DNA of 64,000 nt from DASQBT01 sp963746955 (GTDB lineage Bacteria > Pseudomonadota > Gammaproteobacteria > Burkholderiales > Thiobacillaceae): positions 1 through 64,000 of the forward strand of contig CAVVDR010000025.1 in assembly GCA_963746955.1 (NCBI GenBank), in the 5' to 3' direction. The stretch's first letter is position 1, and every line of letters begins with the position of its first letter. The position numbers and the translations under genes are program-made. A model generated the notes under the pieces. The model ran no database searches, was not told the DNA's origin, and was given only the letters and a program-made list of their open reading frames with translations. Positions 34,125 through 42,736 of the stretch are shown piece after piece.

Positions 34125-34693
34125 TACGCGCGTTCCATTAAGAAGTTGCCCAGCAACTTGTGGCCGTGCTCGGTCAGGATGGATTCCGGGTGAAACTGAA
34201 CGCCTTCGACGACCATCGACTTGTGACGCACTCCCATGATCTCGCCGTCATCGGTCCAGGCGGTAATTTCCAGTTCCCGCGGCAGGGTTTCCCGCTCGAT
34301 GACCAGGGAATGGTAGCGGGTGGCCGTAAACGGGCTGGGCAAGCCGGCGAACACGCCCTGGTCTAGGTGATGAACCGGCGAGGTCTTGCCGTGCATCAGG
34401 ATCCTGGCGCGAACAATCTTGCCACCAAAAGCCTGTCCGATACTCTGGTGCCCCAGACAAACCCCCAAGATGGGAATCTTGCCCGCGAATTCCCGGATCA
34501 GCGGAACCGACACGCCCGCCTCGTTGGGCGTGCAGGGGCCCGGCGAAACGACAATGTGGTCGGGCTTAAGCGCAGCAATACCCGGCAGGTCGATTTCGTC
34601 ATTGCGCGCCACCGTCACGTCTTCGCCCAGTTCGCCGAAATACTGGACGAGGTTATAGGTGAAGCTGTCGTAGTTGTCGATCATCAGCAGCAT
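34124..34693 (-). CDS. trpG: anthranilate synthase component II (glutamine amidotransferase)
   Basis: 189 residues. Class I amidotransferase that feeds ammonia from glutamine to TrpE, and may also serve p-aminobenzoate synthesis. It shows LMIDNYDSFTYNLVQYFGELG, the oxyanion VVSPGPCTPNEAG, the nucleophile Cys in LGVCLGHQSIGQAFGG and the C-terminal His-Glu in VQFHPESILTEHG. A GAGAGG ribosome site lies 8 nt upstream of the ATG. Upstream is an unusual 514-bp empty spacer rather than trpE. Confidence 0.97.
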   Translation of the reverse strand: MLLMIDNYDSFTYNLVQYFGELGEDVTVARNDEIDLPGIAALKPDHIVVSPGPCTPNEAGVSVPLIREFAGKIPILGVCLGHQSIGQAFGGKIVRARILMHGKTSPVHHLDQGVFAGLPSPFTATRYHSLVIERETLPRELEITAWTDDGEIMGVRHKSMVVEGVQFHPESILTEHGHKLLGNFLMERA

Positions 34694-34986
34694 GATGCTT
34701 GCATCCTCTCGACTTACAAGCCCTGCGGCTCGGATGTGCTGGCGTACTGCATGGGCTGGTCTTCAATCTACTTGGCGAAAGGATTATTTTCCACCAGATT
34801 GGAGAACGACGGAAATCAATGTGTGCCTGTCCGCTCCTGAAGCTTGTTTTCGGCGAATTGCAATCCACTTGGGCGACGGGTTCATTTGCCGCTGAGCGCG
34901 TTACATGGCTCCAACTTCTATCGGTGCCCAGATTGCATGTAGCAGGCGGCTTGGGGACCCCGGGCGACTTGAGCGCATATGGGGGG

Positions 34987-35004
34987 CCGGCCGAGGTCGG
35001 CCGG
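34987..35004. repeat. perfect palindromic hairpin, CCGGCCGA-GG-TCGGCCGG
   Basis: 8-bp arms around a GG centre, upstream of trpG. It has no T-tract and its function is unclear. Confidence 0.6.
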
Positions 35005-35059
35005 AGAGAATCTGCGCTGTCCTAAGCGCGTGAATGAGGCCTTATTAAGCACATAGGCC

Positions 35060-35070
35060 GGGGGGGGGGG
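35060..35070 (+). repeat. 11-base poly-G tract
   Basis: Homopolymer in the trp spacer, prone to slippage and to sequencing error. It is not inside a gene. Confidence 0.7.
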
Positions 35071-35207
35071 AACTGGAAATTCAGATGCGTATGAGGCGAA
35101 GGGTAGGGGCTACAAGAGCTTGCTTGACCCTCCCTCACCCCCAACCCCTCTCAGGAGGTCAGGGGCTTATGTCAAGACGGTGTTGGCCGCGCTGGCAGGG
35201 AATGGTC

Positions 35208-35513
35208 TCAATGCAGGGTCGCGTAGTAGGCGGCGAGGTTGGCGATATCGTCATCGCTCAAGCCCTTTGCAATTCTGTTCATACCCTTGCTCTTGGTGCG
35301 AACCCCGGACTTGTACTCGTTCATGGCCTTGACGAAATCGAGTTCGGCCATCCCGGCAATACCAGGAGTGTTCTCGTCACCCTTGCCATCATCCCCGTGG
35401 CACCCCGCACAGTCATCGGCCTTGGCCTTGCCCGCAGTGGCGTCACCGGCGTGGACCGGGCCTGCAAACAACAGAAACCCGCCCAGTGCTGTCAATATTG
35501 CTTTGCTGATCAT
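35208..35513 (-). CDS. periplasmic class I cytochrome c
   Basis: 101-residue precursor with signal peptide ISKAILTALGGFLLFAGPVHA, followed by one heme site CAGCH at about residue 35 of the precursor. The axial Met is probably in KGMNRIAKGLSDDDIANLAAYYATL, the usual C-terminal helix of c4/c553-type cytochromes. It is a soluble electron carrier in the periplasm. A near-consensus AAAGGAGG ribosome site lies 6 nt before the ATG, suggesting high expression. It sits between trpE and trpGDC on the same strand, unrelated to tryptophan synthesis. Confidence 0.92.
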   Translation of the reverse strand: MISKAILTALGGFLLFAGPVHAGDATAGKAKADDCAGCHGDDGKGDENTPGIAGMAELDFVKAMNEYKSGVRTKSKGMNRIAKGLSDDDIANLAAYYATLH

Positions 35514-35752
35514 TTGTTGCCTCCTTTGCGGTAACCTAACAACAGAAAAAGAGCACTCCGAATGGCTGACTGACGCGTTGACTGCCCAGCATCACCGATA
35601 AGAGTGCCCCTACAACTTGATGAGCCATCACGAGCAGGCTTCCCCCGCAACCCTGCGCCGATGAATTGCCCAGCACTTCCATAATGGCTGATCGGCCTAA
35701 ACAGAATCCAGAATAATTGCGAAATCCTGACCCGTATCAAGGAATCTGTCGC

Positions 35753-37228
35753 TTACTCCAGGATCGGCTCAATTCCGGCCTGAACCAGTTCGGCGGCACG
35801 GATAACGGCCCGCGCCTTGTTCTGGGTTTCAATCCATTCGCTTTCCGGCACCGAGTCGGCGACTATCCCCGCTCCGGCCTGGACATACAGCGTGCCATCC
35901 TTGACGACGGCGGTGCGGATCGCTATGGCCAGATCGAGGGCGCCGGTAAAACCCAGGTAGCCCACAGAACCAGCATAGACGCCGCGTTTGGAAGGCTCAA
36001 GCTCATCAATGATTTCCATGGCCCTGACCTTGGGCGCGCCGGAAACGGTGCCGGCGGGAAAGGTGGCACGCACCACGTCCATGGGCTTTAGGCCAGGCTT
36101 GAGTTTGCCTTCCACGTTGGAAACAATGTGCATGACATGGGAATAGCGTTCGATGACCATCTGCTCGGTCACCCGGATGCTGCCGGTGACGGCTACCCGG
36201 CCCACGTCGTTGCGCCCCAGGTCAAGCAATTGCAGATGCTCGGCCAGTTCCTTCGGGTCTGCCATCAGTTCATGCTCCAGGGCGAGATCGGCTTCGCGCG
36301 TATCTCCGCGCGGACGGGTACCCGCAATGGGGCGGAGCGTAACCGTGTCGTCCTCCAGTCTGACCAGGATTTCCGGAGAGGAGCCCACGATGTGGAAATT
36401 GCCCATATCGTAATAGAACATGTACGGTGAAGGGTTGAGGCTGCGCAGGGAGCGGTATAGCGTAAGCGGGCTGGCAGAAAAGGGCCGGCTCATGCGTTGG
36501 CTCAACACCACCTGCATGATGTCGCCGGCAGCGATGTATTCCTTGGCCCGTGTAACGGCAGCCTTGAACGCATTCTCGCCAAATTCGGAGTCGGCCCCGG
36601 CCGGCATCAGTGCCTCCAACCGGGGTGCGGTGAGCGGCTGTTGCACCTGCCTGGCGAGTTCATCCAGCCGGGCCAATGCGTGGGTGTAGGCCCCAACTTC
36701 CATGGCATCCGCATGGACAACCAGCGTGGCGCGGCCGCTCAGATTGTCCACCACCAAAGCCTCTTCCGTCAGCAGCAGGAGAATATCCGGGGCTCTAATC
36801 ACATCCGGCTTGTGCGCGTTGGCCAGCCGCTTCTCGATATAGCGGACAGCGTCGTAACCGAAATAGCCGGCCAGGCCTCCGGCAAACCGGGGCAGACCAG
36901 GCGGGGACGCTGCCCTGAAGCGGGCCGCGAAAGTTTCGACGAAGTTCAGCGGATCGGAAACCTCCTCTTCCTCGACCACCTGCCCGTCCTGCTCCACCCG
37001 CACCAGGCGCCCGTACACCCGCAGTACCGTGCGGGCCGGCAGGCCAATGATGGAATAGCGACCAAAGCGCTCGCCCCCAACCACGGATTCCAAAAGGTAG
37101 GAATACGGCCCGTTGGCCACCTTGAGGTACAGGGCCAGCGGCGTGTCCAGATCAGCAGGCAATTCCCGGACCAGGGGGATGCGGTTATACCCTTGGCGGG
37201 CCAACTCATTGAATTCTTGTTCAGTCAT
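35753..37228 (-). CDS. trpE: anthranilate synthase component I
   Basis: 491 residues, full length. Converts chorismate to anthranilate using ammonia from TrpG. The feedback-inhibition element is visible as YLLESVVGGERFGRYSIIG near residue 45, so tryptophan inhibition is expected. Catalytic-core segments: IMQVVLSQRMSRPF, RPIAGTRPRGDT, LLDLGRNDVGRV, ATFPAGTVSGAPKVRAMEII and GAGIVADSVPESEW. No Trp-rich leader peptide or attenuator was seen upstream. It is separated from trpG by about 1 kb containing a cytochrome c gene. Confidence 0.97.
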   Translation of the reverse strand: MTEQEFNELARQGYNRIPLVRELPADLDTPLALYLKVANGPYSYLLESVVGGERFGRYSIIGLPARTVLRVYGRLVRVEQDGQVVEEEEVSDPLNFVETFAARFRAASPPGLPRFAGGLAGYFGYDAVRYIEKRLANAHKPDVIRAPDILLLLTEEALVVDNLSGRATLVVHADAMEVGAYTHALARLDELARQVQQPLTAPRLEALMPAGADSEFGENAFKAAVTRAKEYIAAGDIMQVVLSQRMSRPFSASPLTLYRSLRSLNPSPYMFYYDMGNFHIVGSSPEILVRLEDDTVTLRPIAGTRPRGDTREADLALEHELMADPKELAEHLQLLDLGRNDVGRVAVTGSIRVTEQMVIERYSHVMHIVSNVEGKLKPGLKPMDVVRATFPAGTVSGAPKVRAMEIIDELEPSKRGVYAGSVGYLGFTGALDLAIAIRTAVVKDGTLYVQAGAGIVADSVPESEWIETQNKARAVIRAAELVQAGIEPILE

Positions 37229-37345
37229 CTGTCAGGGACCAAAATTCAGGATCAAAGCGGGCTCCGCCCGCGCCGGATAAATGGAGCGCGCCACCATCGG
37301 CGACACAGATCCTGACCCGCGAATCCTGAATCCCGACCCCGCCAG

Positions 37346-38026
37346 TCATGCCTTTACCACCAGCTTGGCTGCTTCCGCAAGCGTCGGCACCACCGCGTCC
37401 AAATCCAGCTCGGTCACCGGCCGGCCGCGGTTGTAGCCGTAGGGCACGCAGAAGACCGGGCAGCCGGCCGCGCGGGCGGCCTGGGTGTCGTTGAGCGAGT
37501 CGCCGATCAGCAGCAGCTCATGCGGTTGGATGCCGAACGTCTCGCACGCATGCTGCAGCGGCAGCGGGTCGGGCTTCCGCCTGGGCAGGGCATCGCCGGG
37601 AAGTATCAACTCGAAGAAGTCGCTCAGCCCGGTGGCTTTGAGCAGGGGGTGGGTGAACTGCGCAGACTTGTTGGTGATGCAGGCCAAGCGAAATCCGGCA
37701 GCCTTCAAAGCCTGCAGACCTTCCACTACACCGAAGAACGGGCGCGACTGATCGGCCACGTGCCTGCCGTAGTGCTTCTGGTAGACGGGCAAGGCAAGCT
37801 CGAAGAGGCCGGCTTCGGGTTCAGCATCCATTTGCCCGGTAAGCACCCGCTTCACCAGCCGCGATACGCCGTTGCCGATATAGCTGCGGATGGTGTCCTG
37901 AGACGGGCACGGTCTACCCAGCTCGGCCATCATTAGCTCGGCCGCATGCGCCAGGTCTGGCGCCGTATCGAGCAGGGTGCCATCCAGGTCGATGACGATG
38001 GCCTTGATGCGTAATGGAAAATTCAT
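37346..38026 (-). CDS. gph: phosphoglycolate phosphatase, HAD superfamily
   Basis: 226 residues. HAD motif I VIDLDGTLLDTAPD, motif II ITNKS, motif III Lys in PRRKPDP and motif IV GDSLNDTQAARAAG are present, with the helical cap between I and II (residues 20-95). It removes phosphate from 2-phosphoglycolate, formed by DNA repair or Rubisco oxygenation. The neighbours rpe upstream and trpE downstream are a common betaproteobacterial order. Short GAATCCTGA-type repeats flank it on both sides. Confidence 0.94.
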   Translation of the reverse strand: MNFPLRIKAIVIDLDGTLLDTAPDLAHAAELMMAELGRPCPSQDTIRSYIGNGVSRLVKRVLTGQMDAEPEAGLFELALPVYQKHYGRHVADQSRPFFGVVEGLQALKAAGFRLACITNKSAQFTHPLLKATGLSDFFELILPGDALPRRKPDPLPLQHACETFGIQPHELLLIGDSLNDTQAARAAGCPVFCVPYGYNRGRPVTELDLDAVVPTLAEAAKLVVKA

Positions 38027-38128
38027 TCCAGGATTCTGGGCTCAGGACTCACGGGTTGTGCGGGATATGGTCGCTCAGATTTCGAGGGCGCGAAGCACAA
38101 AGGCCCCTGAATCCTGATCCCTGAGGAT

Positions 38129-38812
38129 TCAAGCCTTCGCCAACTCCGCGCGCATCGCGGCGATCACGCTGTTGTAGCGCTGCGGATCGCTGTCCTTGGC
38201 CGCGCCGAACACGGCGGAGCCGGAGACGAAGGTGTCCACGCCAGCCTTGGCGACTTCCAGGATATTGCCCGGTCCGACCCCACCATCGATCTCCAGGCTG
38301 ATGTCGCGACCGGTCGCCTGGATCTTCTGGCGCACCGCGCGCGCCTTGTCGAGCACGTAGGGAATGAATTTCTGCCCGCCGAAACCGGGATTGACCGACA
38401 TCAGCAGCACCATGTCGATCTTGTCCAGCGTGTATTCCAGCACGTCCAGCGGAGTTGCCGGATTGAATACGAGACCAGGCTTGCAGCCATTTTCGCGGAT
38501 CAAGCCAATAGTGCGGTCGATGTGTTCAGATGCTTCGGGGTGGAAGGTAATGTAGGTGGCGCCAGCCTTGGCGAAGTCGGGAATGATGCGGTCCACCGGT
38601 TTGACCATCAGGTGCACGTCGATAGGCGCGGTCACCCCGTGCTTGCGCAGCGCCTCGCACACCAAGGGACCAATGGTCAGGTTGGGCACATAGTGGTTGT
38701 CCATCACGTCAAAATGAACGACGTCGGCGCCGGAAGCGAGGACGTTGTCCACTTCTTCGCCGAGCCTCGCGAAGTTGGCCGAAAGTATGGAGGGCGCGAT
38801 GCGGTAAGTCAT
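38129..38812 (-). CDS. rpe: ribulose-phosphate 3-epimerase
   Basis: 227 residues. Interconverts ribulose-5-phosphate and xylulose-5-phosphate. TIM barrel with IAPSILSANFARLGEE, the metal-binding VVHFDVMDNHYVPNLTIGP, DVHLMV, VNPGFGGQKFI and the phosphate-binding EIDGGVGPGNI and FVSGSAVFG. GGAG lies 7 nt before the ATG. It is divergent from apaG across 88 bp and upstream of gph. Confidence 0.97.
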   Translation of the reverse strand: MTYRIAPSILSANFARLGEEVDNVLASGADVVHFDVMDNHYVPNLTIGPLVCEALRKHGVTAPIDVHLMVKPVDRIIPDFAKAGATYITFHPEASEHIDRTIGLIRENGCKPGLVFNPATPLDVLEYTLDKIDMVLLMSVNPGFGGQKFIPYVLDKARAVRQKIQATGRDISLEIDGGVGPGNILEVAKAGVDTFVSGSAVFGAAKDSDPQRYNSVIAAMRAELAKA

Positions 38813-38900
38813 GGTAAGACTCCAGGATAAAATTCACCGAACGTCGGCATTTTACCGCACTTGGCGCTAGAATCTGGTCTGACAAGCGGAAGGAGCCGTC

Positions 38901-39284
38901 GTGGCTGAAGGCAACAAGTACGACATCACCATCAAGGTACGCACTGCCTATATTCCGGAACAAAGCGATCCCGCATCCGACCGGTATGTGTTTGCCTACA
39001 CGGTTACCATCGAGAATACCGGGACGGTGGCCGCCCAACTCATTTCCCGTCACTGGATCATCACCGATGCGGACAACAAGGTCCAGGAAGTTCGCGGGCT
39101 GGGCGTGGTGGGCGAGCAGCCCTTCTTACGGCCGGGCGAATCGTTTGAGTACACCAGCGGCACGTCCATGGGAACACCGGTCGGCGCGATGCGCGGCGCC
39201 TACCAGATGGTGGCCGAAGACGGGCAAAAATTCGACGCCGATATCAACGAGTTCAGCCTGTCCATGCCCAGGGTGCTGCACTGA
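38901..39284 (+). CDS. apaG: ApaG domain protein
   Basis: 127 residues, typical of the Co2+/Mg2+-efflux-associated ApaG family with a fibronectin-III-like fold: ITIKVRTAYIPEQSDP, YTVTIENTG, LISRHWIITDADNKVQEVRGLGVVGEQP, TSGTSMGTPVGAMRGAYQM. The exact role is unknown; the family is linked to Ap4A metabolism and cation homeostasis. It starts at a GTG (38901) with a strong GGAAGGAG site 5 nt upstream. Its TGA overlaps the ATG of a 30-residue membrane-protein gene (TGATG). Confidence 0.95.
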   Translation: MAEGNKYDITIKVRTAYIPEQSDPASDRYVFAYTVTIENTGTVAAQLISRHWIITDADNKVQEVRGLGVVGEQPFLRPGESFEYTSGTSMGTPVGAMRGAYQMVAEDGQKFDADINEFSLSMPRVLH

Positions 39285-39376
39285 TGATTAAGGATGGCAC
39301 CTGGCTGTTGATCCTGGAGGCCGCATTTGCGCTGGGACTGATGCTCTTCTTTGTCTGGTGGACAATGAAGAAATAG
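39284..39376 (+). CDS. 30-residue single-span membrane protein between apaG and mltA
   Basis: Encodes MIKDGTWLLILEAAFALGLM followed by LFFVWWTMKK: one hydrophobic helix (about residues 7-27) ending in Trp-Trp and two Lys, consistent with an N-out, C-in inner-membrane peptide. Its ATG overlaps the apaG stop by one base, and mltA starts 2 bp after its TAG, so it lies in a tight operon. AGGG is found 10 nt upstream. I recall similar tiny proteins at this position in betaproteobacteria but cannot verify it here. Function unknown. Confidence 0.65.
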   Translation: MIKDGTWLLILEAAFALGLMLFFVWWTMKK

Positions 39377-39378
39377 CG

Positions 39379-40620
39379 ATGGCCTCGCGTCCTGGCCTTG
39401 CAGTAATTCTGGTTGGCTTGAGTGTTGCCGCCTGCCAGACTCAACCGCCCGCCCCCAAAACACCCGCCGCCACTCCCCTGCTACCACCGCCCGTCGCTGC
39501 GCCCGTTACGCCTTCACCGCCTGCATCTGCCACCCCCGTACCGCCGTCATTTCCCGCCACCCAGTTGCGCCCGGTGGACTGGACTGCGATTGCCAACTGG
39601 AACCGGCAATCGGTCGGGGGAGCCTGGCCCGCCTTTCTGCAGAGCTGCGCAGGTCTGAAAAACCAGGCGGCCTGGCAAACCGTTTGTGCCGCCGCGCGCG
39701 CCATCGACCCCAAGGACGCCGGCAGCCAACAGCGCTATTTTGAACAGAACTTTCGCCCCTATGCCGTGGCGAACCTGGACAACAGCCTTGACGGCACCAT
39801 CACCGGCTACTACGAACCCGTGATCAAGGGCGACCGGAAATGCAGCTCGCGCGCCCGCTACCCCATCTATGGCGCGCCGCATGACTTGATTACGGTAGAT
39901 ATGGCCAGTGTTTATCCGGAGTTGAAGGGCCTGCGCCTGCGAGGCCGGCTGGAGGGCAACAAGCTGGTGCCTTATTTCAGCCGTGCAGAGATCGAGAACG
40001 GCGACGGCCGGTTCCAGGCCGGGCCCATCGCCTGGGCGGAAGATCCGCTGGAGCTGTTTTTTCTGCAGATACAGGGGTCGGGCCTGATTGAGTTTCCCGA
40101 TGGCGAGCGCATGCGCGTAGGTTACGCGGACCAAAACGGCTACCCTTATCGCTCCATCGGAAGGCTGCTGGTGGAGCGCGGCGAGATGAAGCTGGAAGAC
40201 GCCTCAATGCAGAGCATCAAGGCCTGGGGACAAAGAAATCCGGACAAGTTGCCGGAGCTGCTTGCCAGCAACCCCAGTTACGTATTCTTCCGCGAACTGC
40301 CGAACGACCTCAGCGGCCCTCTGGGCTCCCTGGGCGTGCCGCTCACAGCGCGCCGCTCCATTGCCATCGATCCCAGATTCATTCCACTTGGTGCGCCGGT
40401 GTTCCTCTCAACCACGAACCCCCTTTCCGACCAGGCCCTCGACCGGCTGGTAATGGCACAGGATACCGGCGGCGCGATACTGGGACCGGTTCGGGCAGAT
40501 TTATTCTGGGGCCTCGGCCCGGAGGCGGGTGAATTGGCAGGCCGCATGAAGCAAAAAGGTCGCTTGTGGGTGCTGCTGCCGAAAGACTATCCCCTGCAGA
40601 CCGCCGGCAAATCACCTTGA
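39379..40620 (+). CDS. mltA: membrane-bound lytic murein transglycosylase A
   Basis: 413 residues. Outer-membrane lipoprotein: signal LAVILVGLSVAAC with lipidated Cys, then a Pro/Ala-rich linker (about residues 20-60). The MltA barrel includes LDGTITGYYEPVIKG and the C-terminal 3D domain (three-Asp) includes SIAIDPRFIPLGAPVFL and the catalytic Asp in VMAQDTGGAILGPVRADLFWG. It cleaves the MurNAc-GlcNAc bond of peptidoglycan to the 1,6-anhydro product. I chose ATG 39379 over GTG 39358 because it places the lipobox correctly. Its end overlaps the convergent TonB-like gene by 9 bp. Confidence 0.95.
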   Translation: MASRPGLAVILVGLSVAACQTQPPAPKTPAATPLLPPPVAAPVTPSPPASATPVPPSFPATQLRPVDWTAIANWNRQSVGGAWPAFLQSCAGLKNQAAWQTVCAAARAIDPKDAGSQQRYFEQNFRPYAVANLDNSLDGTITGYYEPVIKGDRKCSSRARYPIYGAPHDLITVDMASVYPELKGLRLRGRLEGNKLVPYFSRAEIENGDGRFQAGPIAWAEDPLELFFLQIQGSGLIEFPDGERMRVGYADQNGYPYRSIGRLLVERGEMKLEDASMQSIKAWGQRNPDKLPELLASNPSYVFFRELPNDLSGPLGSLGVPLTARRSIAIDPRFIPLGAPVFLSTTNPLSDQALDRLVMAQDTGGAILGPVRADLFWGLGPEAGELAGRMKQKGRLWVLLPKDYPLQTAGKSP

Positions 40621-41262
40621 GTTCAGCTCGGGTGGTTTGAAATTTACCACGATCACTATCCTTGCACGTACGGCCCGGCCATTCCTGCGCCCCGGAGTAA
40701 ATTTCGCCTTGCCGAATTCGTCGAGCGCCAGCGTCTCATACACGGGCGGAAGACTGGACTCCAGCACCTTGGCCTCGCTTACCCGGCCATCCGCCTCCAG
40801 TTTGAGCTGCAATCTCACATGGCCCACGTGAGGGCTGGGTGATCCTGCCTCTGGATCGACCAGCTCTACCGTGCCGATGGCCTGGGGCTGCACATCCAGC
40901 GCAAGCGCATCGTAATACGTGGTGTCCGCCAGTTGGGGCAGCTCCAAATGGGGAATAACTGATGGTTCGGGTTCGGGCACGGGCGGTGGCCGCGTCGCTT
41001 GGGCGCCAGTCTGCGACTCCGGCTGCGGCGCGGGTGCCGGTGGAATTGGGCTCGGCGTTGAAACAGGCGCAGGGGTGGATAGTTTCCCCGTGGCAGACGG
41101 CTCCAGCCTCACTTGCAGGGCGCCTGTCGGGTGCGCCGCGGGTGCCGGATGCACACGAATAAAGGCCAGAACGGCAATATGGGCCGCAACCGATAACCAA
41201 AGGGCAATGAGGACCCGGCGCCAGGGAAAAACAGCTTGAGGAAAGGTGCCAGGGAGCGGCAT
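40612..41262 (-). CDS. TonB-like energy-transducer protein
   Basis: 216 residues. One N-terminal TM helix (VLIALWLSVAAHIAVLAFI), a Pro-rich periplasmic linker (STPAPVSTPSPIPPAPAPQP), and a C-terminal TonB-type domain (GHVRLQLKLEADGRVSEAKVLESSLPPVYETLAL ... GKAKFTPGRRNGRAV, described in two parts). The layout fits proteins that span the periplasm to energise outer-membrane transport, although no ExbB/ExbD or receptor is nearby. The start at 41262 (MPLPGTFPQ) is preferred over 41337 because the extra residues lack character. Confidence 0.75.
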   Translation of the reverse strand: MPLPGTFPQAVFPWRRVLIALWLSVAAHIAVLAFIRVHPAPAAHPTGALQVRLEPSATGKLSTPAPVSTPSPIPPAPAPQPESQTGAQATRPPPVPEPEPSVIPHLELPQLADTTYYDALALDVQPQAIGTVELVDPEAGSPSPHVGHVRLQLKLEADGRVSEAKVLESSLPPVYETLALDEFGKAKFTPGRRNGRAVRARIVIVVNFKPPELNSR

Positions 41263-41396
41263 GGCACCAAGTCTCAGAGCGAAGACTGAAGGATGGGGGC
41301 TGGACAAGCAGGCGTGGTCACCGGCAAATCTTAACATCCTGCCACTAGTGCGATCGTCCGCCCGGCCCTTGATAACTCCCGTTCAGTTGACGCCGA

Positions 41397-42008
41397 TCAG
41401 CTTGCCTGGTCGGGCTTCCGCACCACCAGATCGATCAGCGCAGATTGGCCATGGTGACCGGTGCCCTCGGCAATGTAATCATCATGCTCGCGCAAATGCA
41501 GCGTGTTCCAGTCGCCAAAAGCCTCCTTCAGCAACGCCTGGGTATACATGTTTTCGCCAGCCGGCGGACCGCCGGTTTTGTAGCCCAGTTGGCGCGGAGT
41601 ATAGCCTTGAAGGATAAGCAGGCCGCCGGGTTTGAGAGTTCGACGTATTACGCCAAATATGAGTTTGCGGCCAACCGGCCCCGCAAACTGGATGAAGATG
41701 GCCACCACCAGATCGTAGCTTGCCTCGGGCCAGGTCCAGGAAAGCAGATCTGCGTGGTCGAAGCGCAGATGCACGCCCCGCTGCCGGGCCCATGATTTGG
41801 CCTTTTCCAACGCAACCGGCGAAAAGTCCAGGGCGTGAACGTTTAAGCCCTGTTCCGCCAGCCAAATGCCGTTGCGCCCTTCGCCGTCCGCCAGCGACAG
41901 CGCCTGCCAGCCGGGCTTGAGCAGGCCAGCCTGACCCTGCAGAAATACATTGGGCGCTTCGCCAAATAGATAACCGGGCTGTTCGTAACGCTGATCCCAG
42001 AAACCCAT
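41397..42008 (-). CDS. class I SAM-dependent methyltransferase
   Basis: 203 residues. It opens MGFWDQRYEQPGYLFGEAPN, the pattern of tellurite-resistance TehB-like/thiopurine-methyltransferase relatives. The SAM-binding loop is degenerate (ALSLADGEGRNGIWLAEQG), with DFSPVALEKA, DLLSWTW and LKPGGLLILQGYT. The substrate is unknown. It lies 11 bp downstream of dsbC on the same strand. Confidence 0.85.
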   Translation of the reverse strand: MGFWDQRYEQPGYLFGEAPNVFLQGQAGLLKPGWQALSLADGEGRNGIWLAEQGLNVHALDFSPVALEKAKSWARQRGVHLRFDHADLLSWTWPEASYDLVVAIFIQFAGPVGRKLIFGVIRRTLKPGGLLILQGYTPRQLGYKTGGPPAGENMYTQALLKEAFGDWNTLHLREHDDYIAEGTGHHGQSALIDLVVRKPDQAS

Positions 42009-42019
42009 GCGCGTGATAT

Positions 42020-42736
42020 TTACTTCGTTTCGGCCGCGGTCAGCAGGGTTTCCAGTTTGTCAGCCGGCACCATGCCCGCCACCCGCTGGCCGTTTTCGAA
42101 TACCAGGGTGGGAGTACCAGACACCTTGAGCTGGTTGCTCAACGCAATATTTTCATCCACCGGGTTGTTGCAGGTGGCGGCAGCCTTGGGTTTTTCCGCT
42201 TTCAGCATGTAGTCGTGCCAGGCCGTGACGCGGTCCTTTTCACACCAGATCTGCTTGGCGACATTGATCGCGCCCGGATGCAGACTCGCGATCGGGGTCA
42301 GAAACGTATAAATCGTTACGTTGTCCACCTTGGTCAGCTCGTTTTCGAACCGCTTGCAGTAGGGGCAATCGGGATCGGAAAACACCGCCAGTTTGCGGCT
42401 CCCGTCCCCCTTCACGATCTTGATCGCATGGGAGAATGGCAGGCTGTCCCATTTCACCTCCTGCAGCTTGGCCATGCGGGCAGCCGTGAGGTTGCGCTTG
42501 GTGGCGGTATCGACAACATTGCCGATGAACAGATATTTGCCGTTCGCTGTTGCGTAGATCACGTCCCCGTCTATCAGCACTTCATAGAGTCCCCCATAGG
42601 GCGTTTTGTGCACCGCGGAAATATCCGCGCCGGGATATTTGGCGCTAATGACTTTTCGAATATCGGCCTCGCCGGACGAGGCGAGGGTGGGCAGACCGAG
42701 CAATACCAGCCCGGCAACAAACATGCGCAGCTTCAC
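42020..42736 (-). CDS. dsbC: periplasmic thiol:disulfide interchange protein, DsbC family
   Basis: 238-residue precursor with signal peptide MFVAGLVLLGLPTLASSG. The N-terminal dimerisation domain (about residues 22-85) precedes a thioredoxin fold with active-site CPYC in FSDPDCPYCKRFENEL and cis-Pro in GTPTLVFENG. A second Cys pair (WCEKDR...ATCNNP) matches the structural disulfide of DsbC. It isomerises wrong disulfides, perhaps in LptD or secreted cytochrome partners. Start overlaps the upstream ubiquinone hydroxylase stop by 4 bp (ATGA). Confidence 0.93.
   Translation of the reverse strand: MKLRMFVAGLVLLGLPTLASSGEADIRKVISAKYPGADISAVHKTPYGGLYEVLIDGDVIYATANGKYLFIGNVVDTATKRNLTAARMAKLQEVKWDSLPFSHAIKIVKGDGSRKLAVFSDPDCPYCKRFENELTKVDNVTIYTFLTPIASLHPGAINVAKQIWCEKDRVTAWHDYMLKAEKPKAAATCNNPVDENIALSNQLKVSGTPTLVFENGQRVAGMVPADKLETLLTAAETK

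Larger units (their letters stand above)
34694..35207. other. non-coding spacer inside the trp gene group
   Basis: 514 bp between trpG and the cytochrome c gene without a supported ORF. Contents: a perfect palindrome at 34987-35004, an 11-G run at 35060-35070 and a C-rich segment near 35131-35160. It probably contains the trpGDC promoter. Confidence 0.5.

Noticed and set aside
35131..35165. C-rich CCCTCACCCCCAACCCC segment in the trp spacer as a regulatory site
   Set aside because: Simple low-complexity sequence with no partner or known binding consensus.
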